Of a stretch of DNA of 64,000 nt, positions 34,547 through 46,199 are shown piece after piece; position 1 is the stretch's first letter; each line of letters opens with the position of its first letter. The notes beneath the pieces were generated by a model. That model was not told where the DNA came from. It did no database searches and worked only from the letters and a program-made list of their open reading frames with translations. Both the position numbers and the translations under genes were made by a program. The stretch comes from Pardosa pseudoannulata (taxonomy: Eukaryota; Arthropoda; Arachnida; Araneae; Lycosidae), in the NCBI GenBank assembly GCA_032207245.1, contig CM063502.1, positions 65,585,069 through 65,649,068 on the forward strand, written 5' to 3'.

Positions 34547-37500
34547 ATGGCGGGTTTTTCTGTTGTGTCGTGGAACGTTCGTGGTCTTCGGGCCAGGGCT
34601 GCTTGGCTTAAATGCCCTGTTTTTTCTTCTGTTCCTGTTCTGCTTGCTCAGGAAACTTTTCTTACCCCGAATCTTCATTTTTCCTTTGACCAAAAGGTTC
34701 TGTATCGTAAGGATCGTCTGGGGGGAGGTGGAGGTGGCGTCCTCACCGCCGTTCAGCGCTGTTTTACCTCGGTATCTATCTCTCTGCCCATTCAGCATTC
34801 TACTATTGAACACGTCGCTTGCAAAGTTTGGATTAATAATACTCCGCTTACTATTATTAATATCTATAGCCCAAGTGTTGCTGTTTGTTTTTTGATGTTT
34901 GTTGTTGCTGGGTTGGCTATTTCTGCTGTGTGCAGCTTTGATCTGGGTTACTTCAGTTCCCTGCTTGATAATATTGAACCTCCATTTATTATTATGGGTG
35001 ACCTAAATTTAAACCTCCTTAAACGAGGTAGCTACGGCCTGGCTCCGGTAAATCAGTTTCTTGATTGGGTCTCTAGGAATGATCTTTGCATTGTAAACAT
35101 GGACATTCCAACCCGTTACATGACTAGCAACTTACCCTCTTTTCTCGATCTTGCGATCGTCTCTCCTGATTTGTTCCCATTAATCCAATTTTATGTTCAC
35201 CCCGACAATTTTGACTCTGATCATTGTCCGATCTTCCTGAAACTTCATGGTCCGTACGCTCAACGGATTTCTGGTGCTTTTCGTCTTTGGACTAACTGGT
35301 CCAGAGCTGGCGGTGACTTAAACGAGTGCATGAAACAGCATAATCTGACCTCCTACTCCGATCTCATATTTCCTTGCAAACAGGCAATTTCGGACAATAG
35401 ACATTATCAAAGAATCTCTGGAACTTCTTACCCGCAGTGGTGGAACTCTAGGTGCTCTTGGCTCTTAGGGCAGAAAAGAAAGTTCTTTCGGTTAGCTAAG
35501 CGCCTCTTTTCACGTGATCACTGGATAAAGTACAAAAAGATTTCTAGTATCCTTCGGCGTCACATAAAGAGCAGCATTCGTAACTACTGGAATAATCTCT
35601 GTAATCGGCAAAACAGCATTCAAATTATTTATCGAACTCTTAAAAAGCAGGCTAATAGACAAGCTCATGGTGGGACCCTCCTGTATAGTGGTATCAGTAT
35701 TACCTGCCCCCGCCACCAAGCTGCTTTATTTGGACAGAATTTCTACCCAACGGCAAACCATCCACCTCTTCCTTACGCCTTAACTAATGCGGCTGTTGAG
35801 TTTGACGACGCTATCGATACCTTTGAGCTTCAGAGAGCGATCAAAACTGCGAAATGTACTGCTCCGGGGGAAGACGGCATCTCCATTAAGCTGATTAAAC
35901 ACATTGATGATGACAATCTGTGCAAAATTGTTCGCCTGTTTAATGATTTCCTTGGACAAGCCTACGTACCGCCTCAGTGGCGCTCTGCCATTATTCTCCC
36001 TATTCTGAAGCCTAAGAAACCCAGTACACTGATTAGTTCTCACAGGCCTATTGCCCTTACTTCGGTTTGGTGTAAAATCTTCGAACGCATTATTCTCCAC
36101 CGTCTCACTCTCTGGGCTACTAACAACAACGTTTTTCCTCCTGGTCTCGGGGGCTTTCTTCCTAATAGGGATTGCCAAACTGTTTTGGCCAAGCTGTATC
36201 TTGACATCATGGACGCTCGTCTGAATAAGAAATACGTCTTTCTTGCAAACTTAGACATTGAAAAAGCTTACGATTCCATTTGGATTGATGGACTGATCTA
36301 CAAATTAGCCTCTATTGGTATTGGAGGGAATACACTATTATGGATTACAAATTGGTTATATGATAGGGAGATCAAAGTGAATTGGCGTAGTCATATCTCT
36401 CCCCCACGCAAAGTCAAAACTGGTATCCCCCAGGGCAGCGTGCTGTCGCCGTTCCTTTTTTCTGTTTACATGCAGGATATCTTCGATACGACCCCGGCCC
36501 GGGTTACTATCTTAACGTATGCTGACGACATACTTGTGTATGCTATTGGTGATGACCCCAATACAACGTGCAAGGACCTACAAACCGCTCTTGATAACAT
36601 CGTAATGTGGTGTGACTATTGGAGGCTTTGCATCTCACCTATGAAAAGCGCTGCCATTAATTTTTCTAGGGGCAGATTTCCTTGTCCTGAGTGTCGTATT
36701 GCCGGCTACACTATTCCATGGAGTTAGTGCATCAAGGTTTTGGGCTGCTTTCTGACCTTTAATATGTCTCTGGCGCCTCAGATACATCATCTGCGGGAAA
36801 AAACCCACCGTCGATTAAATATGCTAAAAGGATTGGTTTACAAAACTCGTGGTGCTACAAGTCGGACTCTTCTCCCCGTCGTTAATGCTGTTATACGTAG
36901 CGTTTTCGACTACTGTAGCTTCATGTATACAGAGACTTCGAAGAAAAATGTAAACACTATGGAAACCCTCTATTCTACTGGTCTCCGTCTAGCCACTGGT
37001 CTTCCCCGGTGGACGCCGATACCTGTGCTACGGGCCGAAGTCCATCAAAATAGCATAATGTGTCGTATCCGTCATCTCACTAAATGCTTTTTCATCAAAC
37101 AACTGGCGCTAAGTACAAAATCTCTATTATATGATAACCTCCATAAGAGTACCTTGGGTAATGTAACCAATAACCCAAAAGTTCTGCAAGACATGAACGA
37201 GACTCTGGAAGAGTATCACCTGAGGTCAACCCACTTTTTGGACCCAGGCAGAAACCTTTGTTGTTTTCAAGTGGAGATAATTACCGAAGGCCTTGCTTTT
37301 CAAAATAAAAATATATCAAACGAAACCGTCTTGGCCTTATGGACGGAGTTCATCAATAATTTTCAACCTAAATCCATTCTAATTGCTACTGACGCCTCCA
37401 AGGATGATGATAAAGTGGCCATTGCGGCCTACAATCATTCACTTAACTCTGGAAGAGCCATGCTGACCCACCAGATAAACTCGATCTTTACCGCGGAGGC

Positions 37501-38260
37501 CCTTGCCATCATTCTTGCTCTCGACACTTTCTGCCAGCAGAATGAACATTTCTTAATTATATCTGACAGTCGTTCCGTCCTCTTGGCTCTTCAATCTGCC
37601 CACCCAAAATCATCTGCGGTCATCCTTCTGCTGCAAAGTAAAATTAGTCATGTAATTGGAAAAATCAAATCTATTAGACTAGTCTGGACCCCTGGGCATA
37701 GAGGAATTCATCCAAATGAGAAAGCTGATGAGTTATGCAAACAAGGCCCTTATAGTACTCAACACCTTAATGTGGTGAGCCCTGAAGACTCTATCAGGAG
37801 GATTAAATATGATATGTACACAGCGAGTGAACATGAGTGGGACAGAAGCATCTACCGCCAGAGATATGGTGCGATTGACCTCCTTAATCAAATGCATCGT
37901 AAATGGATTTTCCACCGTCAGATAGATGTGTTGGTGGCTCGGTGGCGTACTAAAACAATTCAATGCAATTACATATGGCACACGCTGAATATGGCTCGTT
38001 CCCCCTTATGCGATCATTGCTCGGAAAACGACACTCCAGATCATATTTTACTTTACTGTGTCAAGTTCCAGGCTCAGCGTCGTATCTTATTTAATTCACT
38101 CAACATATGCGGTAATCCTTCGTATGACTGTGTGATCAATTCTGCCACAAGCTCGTGGCGTGGGCTGGTTGCCCTGGTTTGTTTTACGTTTCGCTCCCTC
38201 GGATGGGGGGTAGTTTGTCTAGCGTTTCACTTTTGTCCCCGTTTTGGTTTGTTTCCCTGA
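34547..38260 (+). pseudogene. I-element ORF2: endonuclease, reverse transcriptase, RNase H; one in-frame stop
   Basis: About 1237 codons from MAGFSVVSWNVRG. Codons 1-230 are the endonuclease: SWNVRG, AQETF, IIMGDLN and the SDHCPIF box. The reverse transcriptase follows: RPIALTSVWCKIFER, LDIEKAYDSIW, GIPQGSVLSPFLF and the catalytic YADD at 36518-36529 (codons 658-661). The RNase H has all expected acidic residues (TDAS near codon 949, TAEALAI, ISDSRS, and WTPGHRGIHPNEKADE). A CDHC ... DHILLYC zinc motif closes the protein. At 36725-36727 a TAG stop (codon 727) interrupts the frame just after the reverse transcriptase; the frame is otherwise the same on both sides, so this is one point mutation. 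A stretch at about 34873-34935 (hydrophobic, almost no A on the coding strand) sits between the INIYSPS and FSSLLDN parts of the endonuclease and looks inserted. Confidence 0.88.
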
Positions 38261-38477
38261 CGGATCTTTCTTTCTTTCATGTTATCTTCGTTGAATACTT
38301 CCCGTGTGGAATTTGTCGCCGTTTGGCTTTAATATCTGTTATCTACGTCAGTTTTCTCTCGCTAGTGTATAGCGTTTTTCTTTTTGTGCTTTTTCCTCTG
38401 TGGTTATGTCTGTAGAGATAAAGCCGGCCACGTGGCTGTAGCATATATCTCACAAATACTCTAATAATAATAATAAT

Positions 38478-38492
38478 AATTCGGAATTCCAT
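38478..38492 (+). repeat. Target-site duplication, right copy
   Basis: AATTCGGAATTCCAT directly after the TAA repeats of the I element, identical to 33036-33050. The last TAA repeat and the first bases of the duplication overlap in sequence, so the end of the element is uncertain by a few bases. Confidence 0.9.
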
Positions 38493-39760
38493 CATCCCCA
38501 CAAACGTGCCGTTTTGAATGAAATGCAAATCCAACCTCAGGTCTAAGAATTTCCTGATATTTCTTCACAATGCTACAAATAGTTAAAACCGAAATAAGAA
38601 CATCCGCCATAACTAAAATACTAAAAATAACTTACCTACCTACGAGACAGCCTACTAATCCAAGTCTGGAACGAAAAGAATATTTAGACCTGAAATTTTG
38701 CATAGCCTTGTAATGACGTCAAAAATCACGTGCACCAATAGCTTCCATATTCCCCTATCAAAGTTAGGGCATATACAGCAACCTTGTCATCGCCCCAAAA
38801 ATCGCCAAGTTTGCCACACAAAATCGCCAAGTTTGGCGAGAAAAAAAACCCGGCGGCTATAATGCATCTGTACCAGATTAATATTATTATGTTTCATTTC
38901 TTCTTTTAGACTGTTTTAAATGTGCATATGTTTGTAGTAATACATTAAGTTACGTTTGAATGACTGAATATTTTAGAATACTTACAAATAAATATTTTAA
39001 CTGTTGAATTTATTTATTATTATTATTTCTTCAAATAAAGTGCATAACATTTAAAACAGTCAAGGGAAAAAAGTTTTAAATCAACATTTTAATGTAATTT
39101 TAAATTAAAACATAAATTATGTTTTAATTTGCTGCATATAAATTATTATTATGATCAATTTAATAGTTTTTTTTATAATATATGTTTTGCACTCAATAAA
39201 AGTACTGAACTCCCAAATAATGTAAAGAGACTCAGTTATTTTTTTCACACAAATGCTTATTTTTCTGATTTCAGTGTATTCTGTTTGACTATATCTAGTG
39301 AAAAAAGTGAAACCAGTGACTAAATTACAAGCTGCCTTCACCCTGTTTAAAAAAAATTCTTAAATGTTAGTTTGAAAATATATTTACTGATTATATCAAT
39401 TATAGATCAGGGTTCCCCGGGCAAAATCCTTATTTAACCATGCCTTTCTTGAGAAAGAATACTAATTGGTATAGGGAACCACAACCCTATATCTGCAGTA
39501 CCATGTTACAAGCAAAAAACACTCTTGAAAAACTTGTGTATTGTTTTCCATAATCTGCTTTTCTTTATTTTGTCCATATTTAATATATGCAATTTGCTAA
39601 CATTCCCACTAACAGTCTATTGCATTGTAGAATTGACCACTACTACTACTATTACTTATTATCTTAACAGCTAATTAAGGACTTGAGCCTGCCTCAAGCA
39701 AGATCAAATTTGATGTAATTGGTAGCAGAGACATGAAGATCTTAAAAATCAGCCTTTTAA

Positions 39761-39820
<60 letters not shown>

Positions 39821-40503
39821 TGTTTTAAAATCTTTTTGTGTTTTCAGATTAAATATATGGCATAAATTATAATCGGAAGTAACATACCTAACAGTAGAAC
39901 TTCTAAAATTTTTGCTACTCACCTATTATGTAAATTTGTAAAATACCAAAAAGCTGCATTCAGCAGGAGACTGTGTGAGCCACTCTGCGAAAACAGCCAT
40001 TTAGTTTTATTTACAGTTATCTACATATTACACTTTTCCAGTTTTTCTTACAGATATCAAGGACTGAAAATATCAGCAAACATTGGTGAAACCTAAAGCT
40101 GAAATTTTTTCAAATATTCATGTATACTATAATATGTATACTTTAGAGTCAATTAGTTATTTTACAATTTGTTTCTGTGTAACAAGAGTACAAAATTCAC
40201 ATGCAAAGGCTATGAGTCCTCCAGCGTTATACTGTATTATCTGCTCTAGGGCAGGGGTATCATCCGAACCACCTGACTCATTGTTGCTCAATTCATGCAT
40301 GTAAATTAACAATATTTAATAAATTTTAAAAAAAGGTGTATTACACAATAAATACAAATACAACACTTAAATCCTTACAAAAATTCCATATGAAGGACTG
40401 AATAGACTAAGTGGTGAGAAATGAGTTTGCAGACACTACAGCCAGTCTCTCAGACCTTATCCACCAGAGGATAAAAAAAAAAAAATGTATGAAATTGAAA
40501 ATG
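38493..40503. other. No gene seen; minisatellite remnant, small repeats, TA microsatellite
   Basis: 38540-38630 is a diverged piece of the minisatellite that lies left of the I element. At 38790-38850 the words aaaatcgccaagttt and cgccaagtttggcg recur, the second a small palindrome, like subterminal repeats of old DNA transposons. A pure TA run is at 39763-39816. Open frames of 60-75 codons show no motif. Confidence 0.4.
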
Positions 40504-42708
40504 TTAGTCCTGAATTAAACATTGATAAATAAATTTTCTAAAAAAAGTGGGATTAAAAGATTGATTTAAGTTCAGTTTATTTAATTTTTGATATGCATAA
40601 TAGCATACAAAAACACCACCATTCATATCATCAATCTGCAAAATATGTGGTGGGAATTTTATTTTCCATTTATTAAACGTTTTAAAAATATTTTTCAAAA
40701 ATAAAAACCATTTGTGAATTACATGATTATATGCATCAGTAGATAATTTTAATGGATCATATACTTCAAAGCAATGTTCTTTTAAATTTGTTACAATTAA
40801 TGCCCAATGTGAGTTAAGATTAAATGGAATCAATAAATATTCTTTTGACACAATACTATCTACCACTTTCCTATTGACACATTTAGATTGATAAACAGCT
40901 AATGAAAGACAGGAACTAATAGACATATAATTACTGTGACCATTTACAATTTTTAACAAAAAAGCATATATAATAGTATTATAAAGCCACCCCCTTTTAA
41001 ATATGATTGAAAAAGATTTAAAAAAATTTTCTTCTTCATCACTTATGAAAGGGTCTACAGATTTTAACATATATGGTGTTAGTTCTGTATCATAAACCTT
41101 AAGATGTGTAGAAGTCATTGTTTTATTACTGAAATCGTTTAACTTCAGATCAAAAAATGACACATGATTAGAATCTTGAGAGGAAAATTTTTTGTAATCA
41201 CCCATCAAACAATTATATATATGCTTCCGAAACGATACTGTGCTGAACTGTTGAAGTAGACTATAATTATTAACTATTTGATGTGCATTATAACATACAA
41301 AAACTCCACAATTAATTTTATCAACCTGTAATAAATGAGGAGGATATTCTACTTGCCAAATGATAATCTTTCCTAAATTTTCATTAAGTAAATCTGTCCA
41401 GTTTTTTATACCAAAAGAATATTTATTGGTGATAGTCAGATTTGATGAATCATACACAGAGACTATTTCTTTTTTCAAATCAGCTGTAAAGAGAATCCAG
41501 TGGGAATCAACACAAATAGGAATAAAGATATAATTTAATGAGAAAATTGGACATGGTAGAATTAATTGAGTACTAGCACCACTATATATACAAAGTGACA
41601 ACAAAGAATCCACAAAGATCATGTCCTTTCTATTTTCTAAAAGTTTGAATAAATATGAATTAATTATTGAATCATACAGCCAACCTTTTATAAAATCAGG
41701 TGACTGAGCCTTGATGCAATTTTCTTCTGAAACAGATAAAAATGGATCTAATGATTTTAGATCTGTTTTGCATAATTTGTAGTTACTAACTTGAACAATA
41801 GGTTCTGAAATGTTATTTAAACTATTTAGTGGAGATGTAAAGCATTCAGAAATACTACGATCAAACATTATTGTACCATTCTGCTGAAACCGAGAGTGCA
41901 TCGTTATCAGGATGTAATGGCTTAAATATATGCCTCTTATAAGCACTAATTTCCTTATTGGAAATAAATGCTTCTTTGAGAAGAAAGGAAGTCCTATTGT
42001 TTCCCATTCCAGCACCATCTTGTAAAATGTCTTTAATCATATGAATCGGACTGATAATCTAAGATGTGCTTTAACTAAATTCTTCAGAGTTTGCTTTAAA
42101 GGATGATGCTTACTGTGTTGAAATGTTAAAGGATGATTGTGTTGATTAAAATATGTTACATTTACTGAACTCTGTTTCTGCGTAACATATATTCGAGCTG
42201 GACAATTTACACTTTTAGGAATAGTTCCTTTATTATTTTTCCTACTTGTGATAGGCTTGAACTTGTTATACTGTTTACCAAGCTGGCAACTATAATAATA
42301 ACGGTTACAACCTTCACTATACTTCCTACCTGTAGATTTTCTAAAATAACTAAATGTCTCTGAAAATTCAAACTCCAGCCAATTTTGAAATAAATCTAGA
42401 GAATCAAAAGTGAATTTTTTTATGAAATCAACCTTATGATCAACAAGTAAATGTCTGATTAGGGATGGAAATTTTGGAAAAGATAATGAGCAATCAAAAC
42501 TACACTTAAAATAGATGTCTTTAGAAGCAGAACACGTAGCTGAATGCCTAAGAAATGATTTTTTATCTTTGTAAGATATATTATAATTTACACAAGTGTG
42601 CATCCTATTGCAACACTTTTTATTATGATAATCCAAATTTCGCCTAGAATTAAATTCAGGTCTTGGCGACCAACCGCGTTTCAGAAGTAAAAGAATTAAA
42701 AAAAGCAT
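40504..42708 (-). pseudogene. Zinc-finger plus tandem Ulp1/SENP-like protease gene, frameshifted
   Basis: Read on the minus strand as one coding region in three pieces. Frame A 42708-42037 (223 codons) has Cys/His pairs of C2H2 type (about residues 38-90) and a later segment ending CPARIYV ... HNHPL, like the WRKY/FLYWCH-type zinc motif found in MULE-related proteins. Frame B 42055-41861 continues the protein (HMIKDILQDGAGMG ... LHPDND). Frame A resumes from about 41886 to 40504 with two Ulp1 (C48) domains of about 170 residues each. Numbering the last frame from 42018: domain 1 has His173, Asp190, Gln231 and Cys237, the complete cysteine-protease set; domain 2 has His404, Asp421 and Gln461 but Gly467 where the nucleophile should be. 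Ulp1 enzymes cleave SUMO or related modifiers. Two compensating frameshifts indicate a decayed gene or transposon passenger. A MULE- or Zisupton-like origin is possible; no terminal repeats were found. Confidence 0.65.
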
Positions 42709-43897
42709 TGCAGAATTCTGCGATTTAAAATTTTGAACGCCCCGATAGATTCGAAATCCAGCATCCTGTCTTTTCCCAGATGATGACTTTCATTTTGATT
42801 GTTTTTAAATATAGAATTTTGGACTGAACAGTAACGTAAATATTGTTATTACATAAATGTACTAGACTAAAATGTGTGAGGAAAAAAATTGTTAACATGA
42901 AATTTTTTTCCCAAAAAGTTCAGCTAATTTTTTAGATTATTTATTGTAAATATTTTGATGTAAACGTTAATTGGATGTTTAATTTGACATATTTTATCAA
43001 TAATAGAATGTAAAATGGATTCACATAAAATGTAATATTAAACAGTTTTATATAGTAATATTAACATTTTAGGCCTACTGCCCCTGATTGATTTTTTAAT
43101 TGTAAATTTATTGATTATATAAAGACTAGATGGACACTTAATTTCACATATTTTAATATAAAATAATATTTTAATATACAATAACAGAATGGGAAATAGT
43201 GATTCACATAAAATGCTAAAATAAAATTTGTGTAAAGGTAATAATATAATGTCAGGTAATATTAATGTAAAATGCATAATATAAATAATATACTGCTTAT
43301 ATACAAAAATATTTAAATTTGTGTAGTTCTAGAATGTGCTTATATAACCTGCAACTTTACTAAATGCTTAACGTTTTCATAAATACAAATCCAGTTTGAT
43401 GACACACAGTTTAACAATGTTTTCGAAATTCAGTAAATGTACCAAAAAGGAATTTATGCTACGAGAAAGGTTTATGACAAGAAAGTTGAATTAAAAATGT
43501 GTTTGACTAAAATAGAATAATCGTTGATTGCAAATATTTAGGTCAGTTATGAATGTGTAACCTATTTTATTATTTTTGAGATGGGAAAAAATTTGGTATT
43601 TTTGGTAGAATCAAATTTCTGTGCAGTCATTTTAATTGAAATTATGTTTTCTCATATTTTTCAATGTTTGTTATTGATTTGTTTTAAATAAACGTGTTTC
43701 ATATACTACTTTTGAGTTGTCTCAAATTTTGTGTGATTTTTCTAAAGTTAAGATTATCACTTTCAGATTGGTCTGTGCATGAACTGGTAAGTTTTTTCTT
43801 CTGGTATGTAAAGTTCTTTTCTTGTAAAAAAAATTGCTCTACTAAGATAAAGTATTGTAAAAAATAATCCAAAAATAAAACTGAATTAATGAAGGTG

Positions 43898-43928
<31 letters not shown>

Positions 43929-44212
43929 CACAGCCAACATAAACTTAGAAAATAGAAACATTTTCTAAATTATGATCTATGTTCATTTTTAAAAATTTGG
44001 TTTAGTATGCTTTAATATTTTAATTTTTAACTATAATATAATAATTTGTAAGGGAAATTACATTATTAAATAGAATTATAATTTAGAATTTAGGTTCTTT
44101 AAGAAAAATTCCAACTGAAGAATTTTTAAAACATTAAACTCGGCTCATTAAATTTCATTCCTTTTTTTTTAATTGCAATGTCATGTAAAGAAGTAATTTT
44201 TATTCATTCCAG
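42709..44212. other. No gene seen
   Basis: AT-rich intergenic sequence with a TA run at 43899-43922. Short open frames such as 43038-43277 on the minus strand are low-complexity and show no domain. Confidence 0.45.
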
Positions 44213-44345
44213 AGTTCGTGGTTTTAAATCCCATTATGGCAAGGATGTTCGTAGCCATTCAGAATCAGCTTTAAGCGGTAGGTCCTGGTCTCATTAGCCT
44301 TTGTGTTACAAAAAGTAGACCATAGCACTCCAAAAATCAAACCAA
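44213..44345 (+). mobile_element. 5'-truncated tRNA-derived SINE
   Basis: Starts inside the B box region (ttcgtggttttaaatccca) and continues through the family body (cgtagccattcagaatcagctttaagcggtaggtcctgg) to a tail of caaaccaaat type. The A box part is missing. A frame of 109 codons that overlaps it (44303-44632) is not coding in any recognisable way. Confidence 0.75.
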
Positions 44346-44755
44346 ATCATTCATTTCAGATAGATACATGTGCATTACTCAGGTCACTAAAGTTTAAAAT
44401 TATGCCAAATTTCTATATATATTACTTTTTTCAGTTTTATCAGAATAGGATAGGAAGAAAATGTGCAATTGCAGAAGAATGTTGGTTGAAAATCAACAAG
44501 GCTATGCTATATAGCACAAGAAATGTAAATGGCAAACTGTTCCACCATTTGCATTTCTCCAACATCGAGTTAGCAACTCTACTTAATTGTCTGGAGTATG
44601 TTTGTATGCTAGTAATAATTCTAAACAATTAGGAAGTGAACATAGTTACTATAAGTAATTCTATTCTACAGTTATACCATGTGTGCTAGAGACATCAGGT
44701 TGGATATTATATAAAGAATTCTGTAGAATAAGAAATGGATCTCTCAGATGAATTA

Positions 44756-44920
44756 GGCCTAACGATGACTGAATGGTTAGAGCATTGATCTTCGGTACTG
44801 GAATTTGTGGGTTCCAATACTACTGTGGCATGAATGTTCATAGTCGTTTGGAATTGGCTTTAAGCAGTAGGTCCCTATCTCATGAGCACTCGTGTTACAA
44901 AAAAGCCGACTAAAAAGCAC
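44756..44920 (+). mobile_element. tRNA-derived SINE, full-length type
   Basis: Head ggcctaacgatgactgaatggttagagcattg with A-box-like tggttagagcattg and B-box-like gggttccaatac, followed by the family body (ggaattggctttaagcagtaggtccc) and ttacaaaaaagccgac. It ends at the beginning of a 49-bp palindrome. Confidence 0.78.
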
Positions 44921-44969
44921 TTTCCTTATTTCTACTTCGGGCGAATCGCCCAAAGTAGAAATAAGGAAA
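44921..44969. repeat. Near-perfect 49-bp palindrome at the SINE end
   Basis: Left arm 44921-44944 and right arm 44946-44969 pair over 24 positions with a single mismatch (C38/A52 in the last two digits) and a one-base centre. The inner part gggcga/tcgccc is GC-rich and the outer part ccttatttctactt is AT-rich. It can form a long hairpin or cruciform. No T-run follows to suggest a terminator. Confidence 0.85.
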
Positions 44970-45390
44970 AGTTGAAATGAAAACTTTTATTTTATTATAA
45001 AATCCAATGTGTGTATAAATTATTTTTTATGGATTTTCTTATTTTTTTAAATGCTTCTATCGACTAAACCTGTTATAAATTCTTAGAATATGTTTACCAA
45101 ACACTCCTAATATGCCTTACTATAATTCCGGGTATTCGATTTAAACTTTCAATTGAATAAACTTATTAAAATTAAATTTATATTTAGAAATTTGCCAATT
45201 TTTCATGAAAATTCAAAGTCTAAATAAAAAATAATTCCCTCAAATAAACTATTCAGTTTATCAGCAAAATAATATCCCCAAACTATTCAAAAATATTTTT
45301 AAATATCAATAAGGAAAAATAGAAAAACAATTTAAACGTAATGTGCTAGGAACATTTTAAAAATTAACAAAACATTTTGTGAGTTCATTC

Positions 45391-45425
<35 letters not shown>

Positions 45426-46189
45426 CATGTTTACGTATTTTCTCACTATATTTGGGGCACATATCAGTTTTTTGACACAGGTGCTAAGGACCTAGTTACG
45501 GCCCTGCATACAGAGGCATTTTGAAATTTATTTATTTTTTTTATTTTGAGACAGTTCTAACTCAAAAATACACCTTCGCATTGGGGCAGGTCTGACTCTA
45601 AACTTTTGTCACTGGAAGCAAATACAAAAAAAATTTCAAATTAAAAAATTAGTACTTAGAACCAACCATGTTAAACAGAAGAAAGAACTTGTGACTGAAA
45701 TAAAGATCATAATGCTCATACAAATTTAAGAGCATTGTTTTATTAAAAAACAAAATTTACATTTCTAACAAGCTGACAACAGTGAACTTAGAAACTAACA
45801 TTTCAATTTAGAAACACTCAGTAGTCTGTCTATTTCTGTTATATTAAAATAATCTTGCTAAATCTAATGTACCGCACAATATCTTAAAATACGGATATCC
45901 CGAATTTTAAAATACGAGATATACCCCGAAGCCTGTTGATCCTGTTGCATTTTATTCTATTAATTACTTGTTTTCCAGATTCTAGTAAGCGAAATATATT
46001 TTTGCGGGTTGTGTTTATTTATTTTTTTTTAGTTCAGGTGGTTTTGTCACCTACCGTGCTTAGGGCCAACCCTGTTGCAGGAAGAAACTCTGAGTTTGAA
46101 GTGTAAATTAAAACATTCTCTCAGAATTTACCCTTGAATGTTCATATTCATACTTATATTGAAGTATGATTGTTATGATTTATATTAAG
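44970..46189. other. No gene seen
   Basis: AT-rich. A TA run lies at 45393-45423. Two slightly GC-richer words (45570-45600 and 46030-46080) do not belong to any frame that can be recognised. Confidence 0.4.
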
Positions 46190-46199
46190 AAAAAGAATA

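Larger units (their letters stand above)
33051..38477 (+). mobile_element. I-clade non-LTR retrotransposon, nearly full length
   Basis: About 5.4 kb bounded by an exact 15-bp target duplication. It has a 5' leader of about 220 bp, ORF1 with three CCHC knuckles, ORF2 with apurinic-type endonuclease, reverse transcriptase, RNase H and a cysteine-rich C-terminus, a short 3' region and a tail of TAA repeats (38462-38480). ORF1 with three knuckles, an RNase H downstream of the reverse transcriptase and a TAA-repeat tail are the hallmark set of the I clade (Drosophila I factor). ORF2 has one in-frame stop, so this copy is defective as it stands. The exact target duplication and open frames show the insertion is fairly young. 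Its GC content is higher than the surrounding DNA. Confidence 0.9.

Noticed and set aside
34454..34813. Lys/Arg/Pro-rich minus-strand frame in the I element, and similar frames at 33408-33842 and 35780-36178
   Set aside because: Mirror frames of ORF1 and ORF2.
41890..42018. ATG at 42018 as the start of a separate 504-residue protease
   Set aside because: The first 45 or so codons of this frame overlap the better protein-like frame B; the ATG is probably only an accident after the frameshift.
44303..44632. 109-codon plus-strand frame
   Set aside because: Starts in a SINE tail and continues in AT-rich DNA; no motif, and a mirror frame of the same region is also open.
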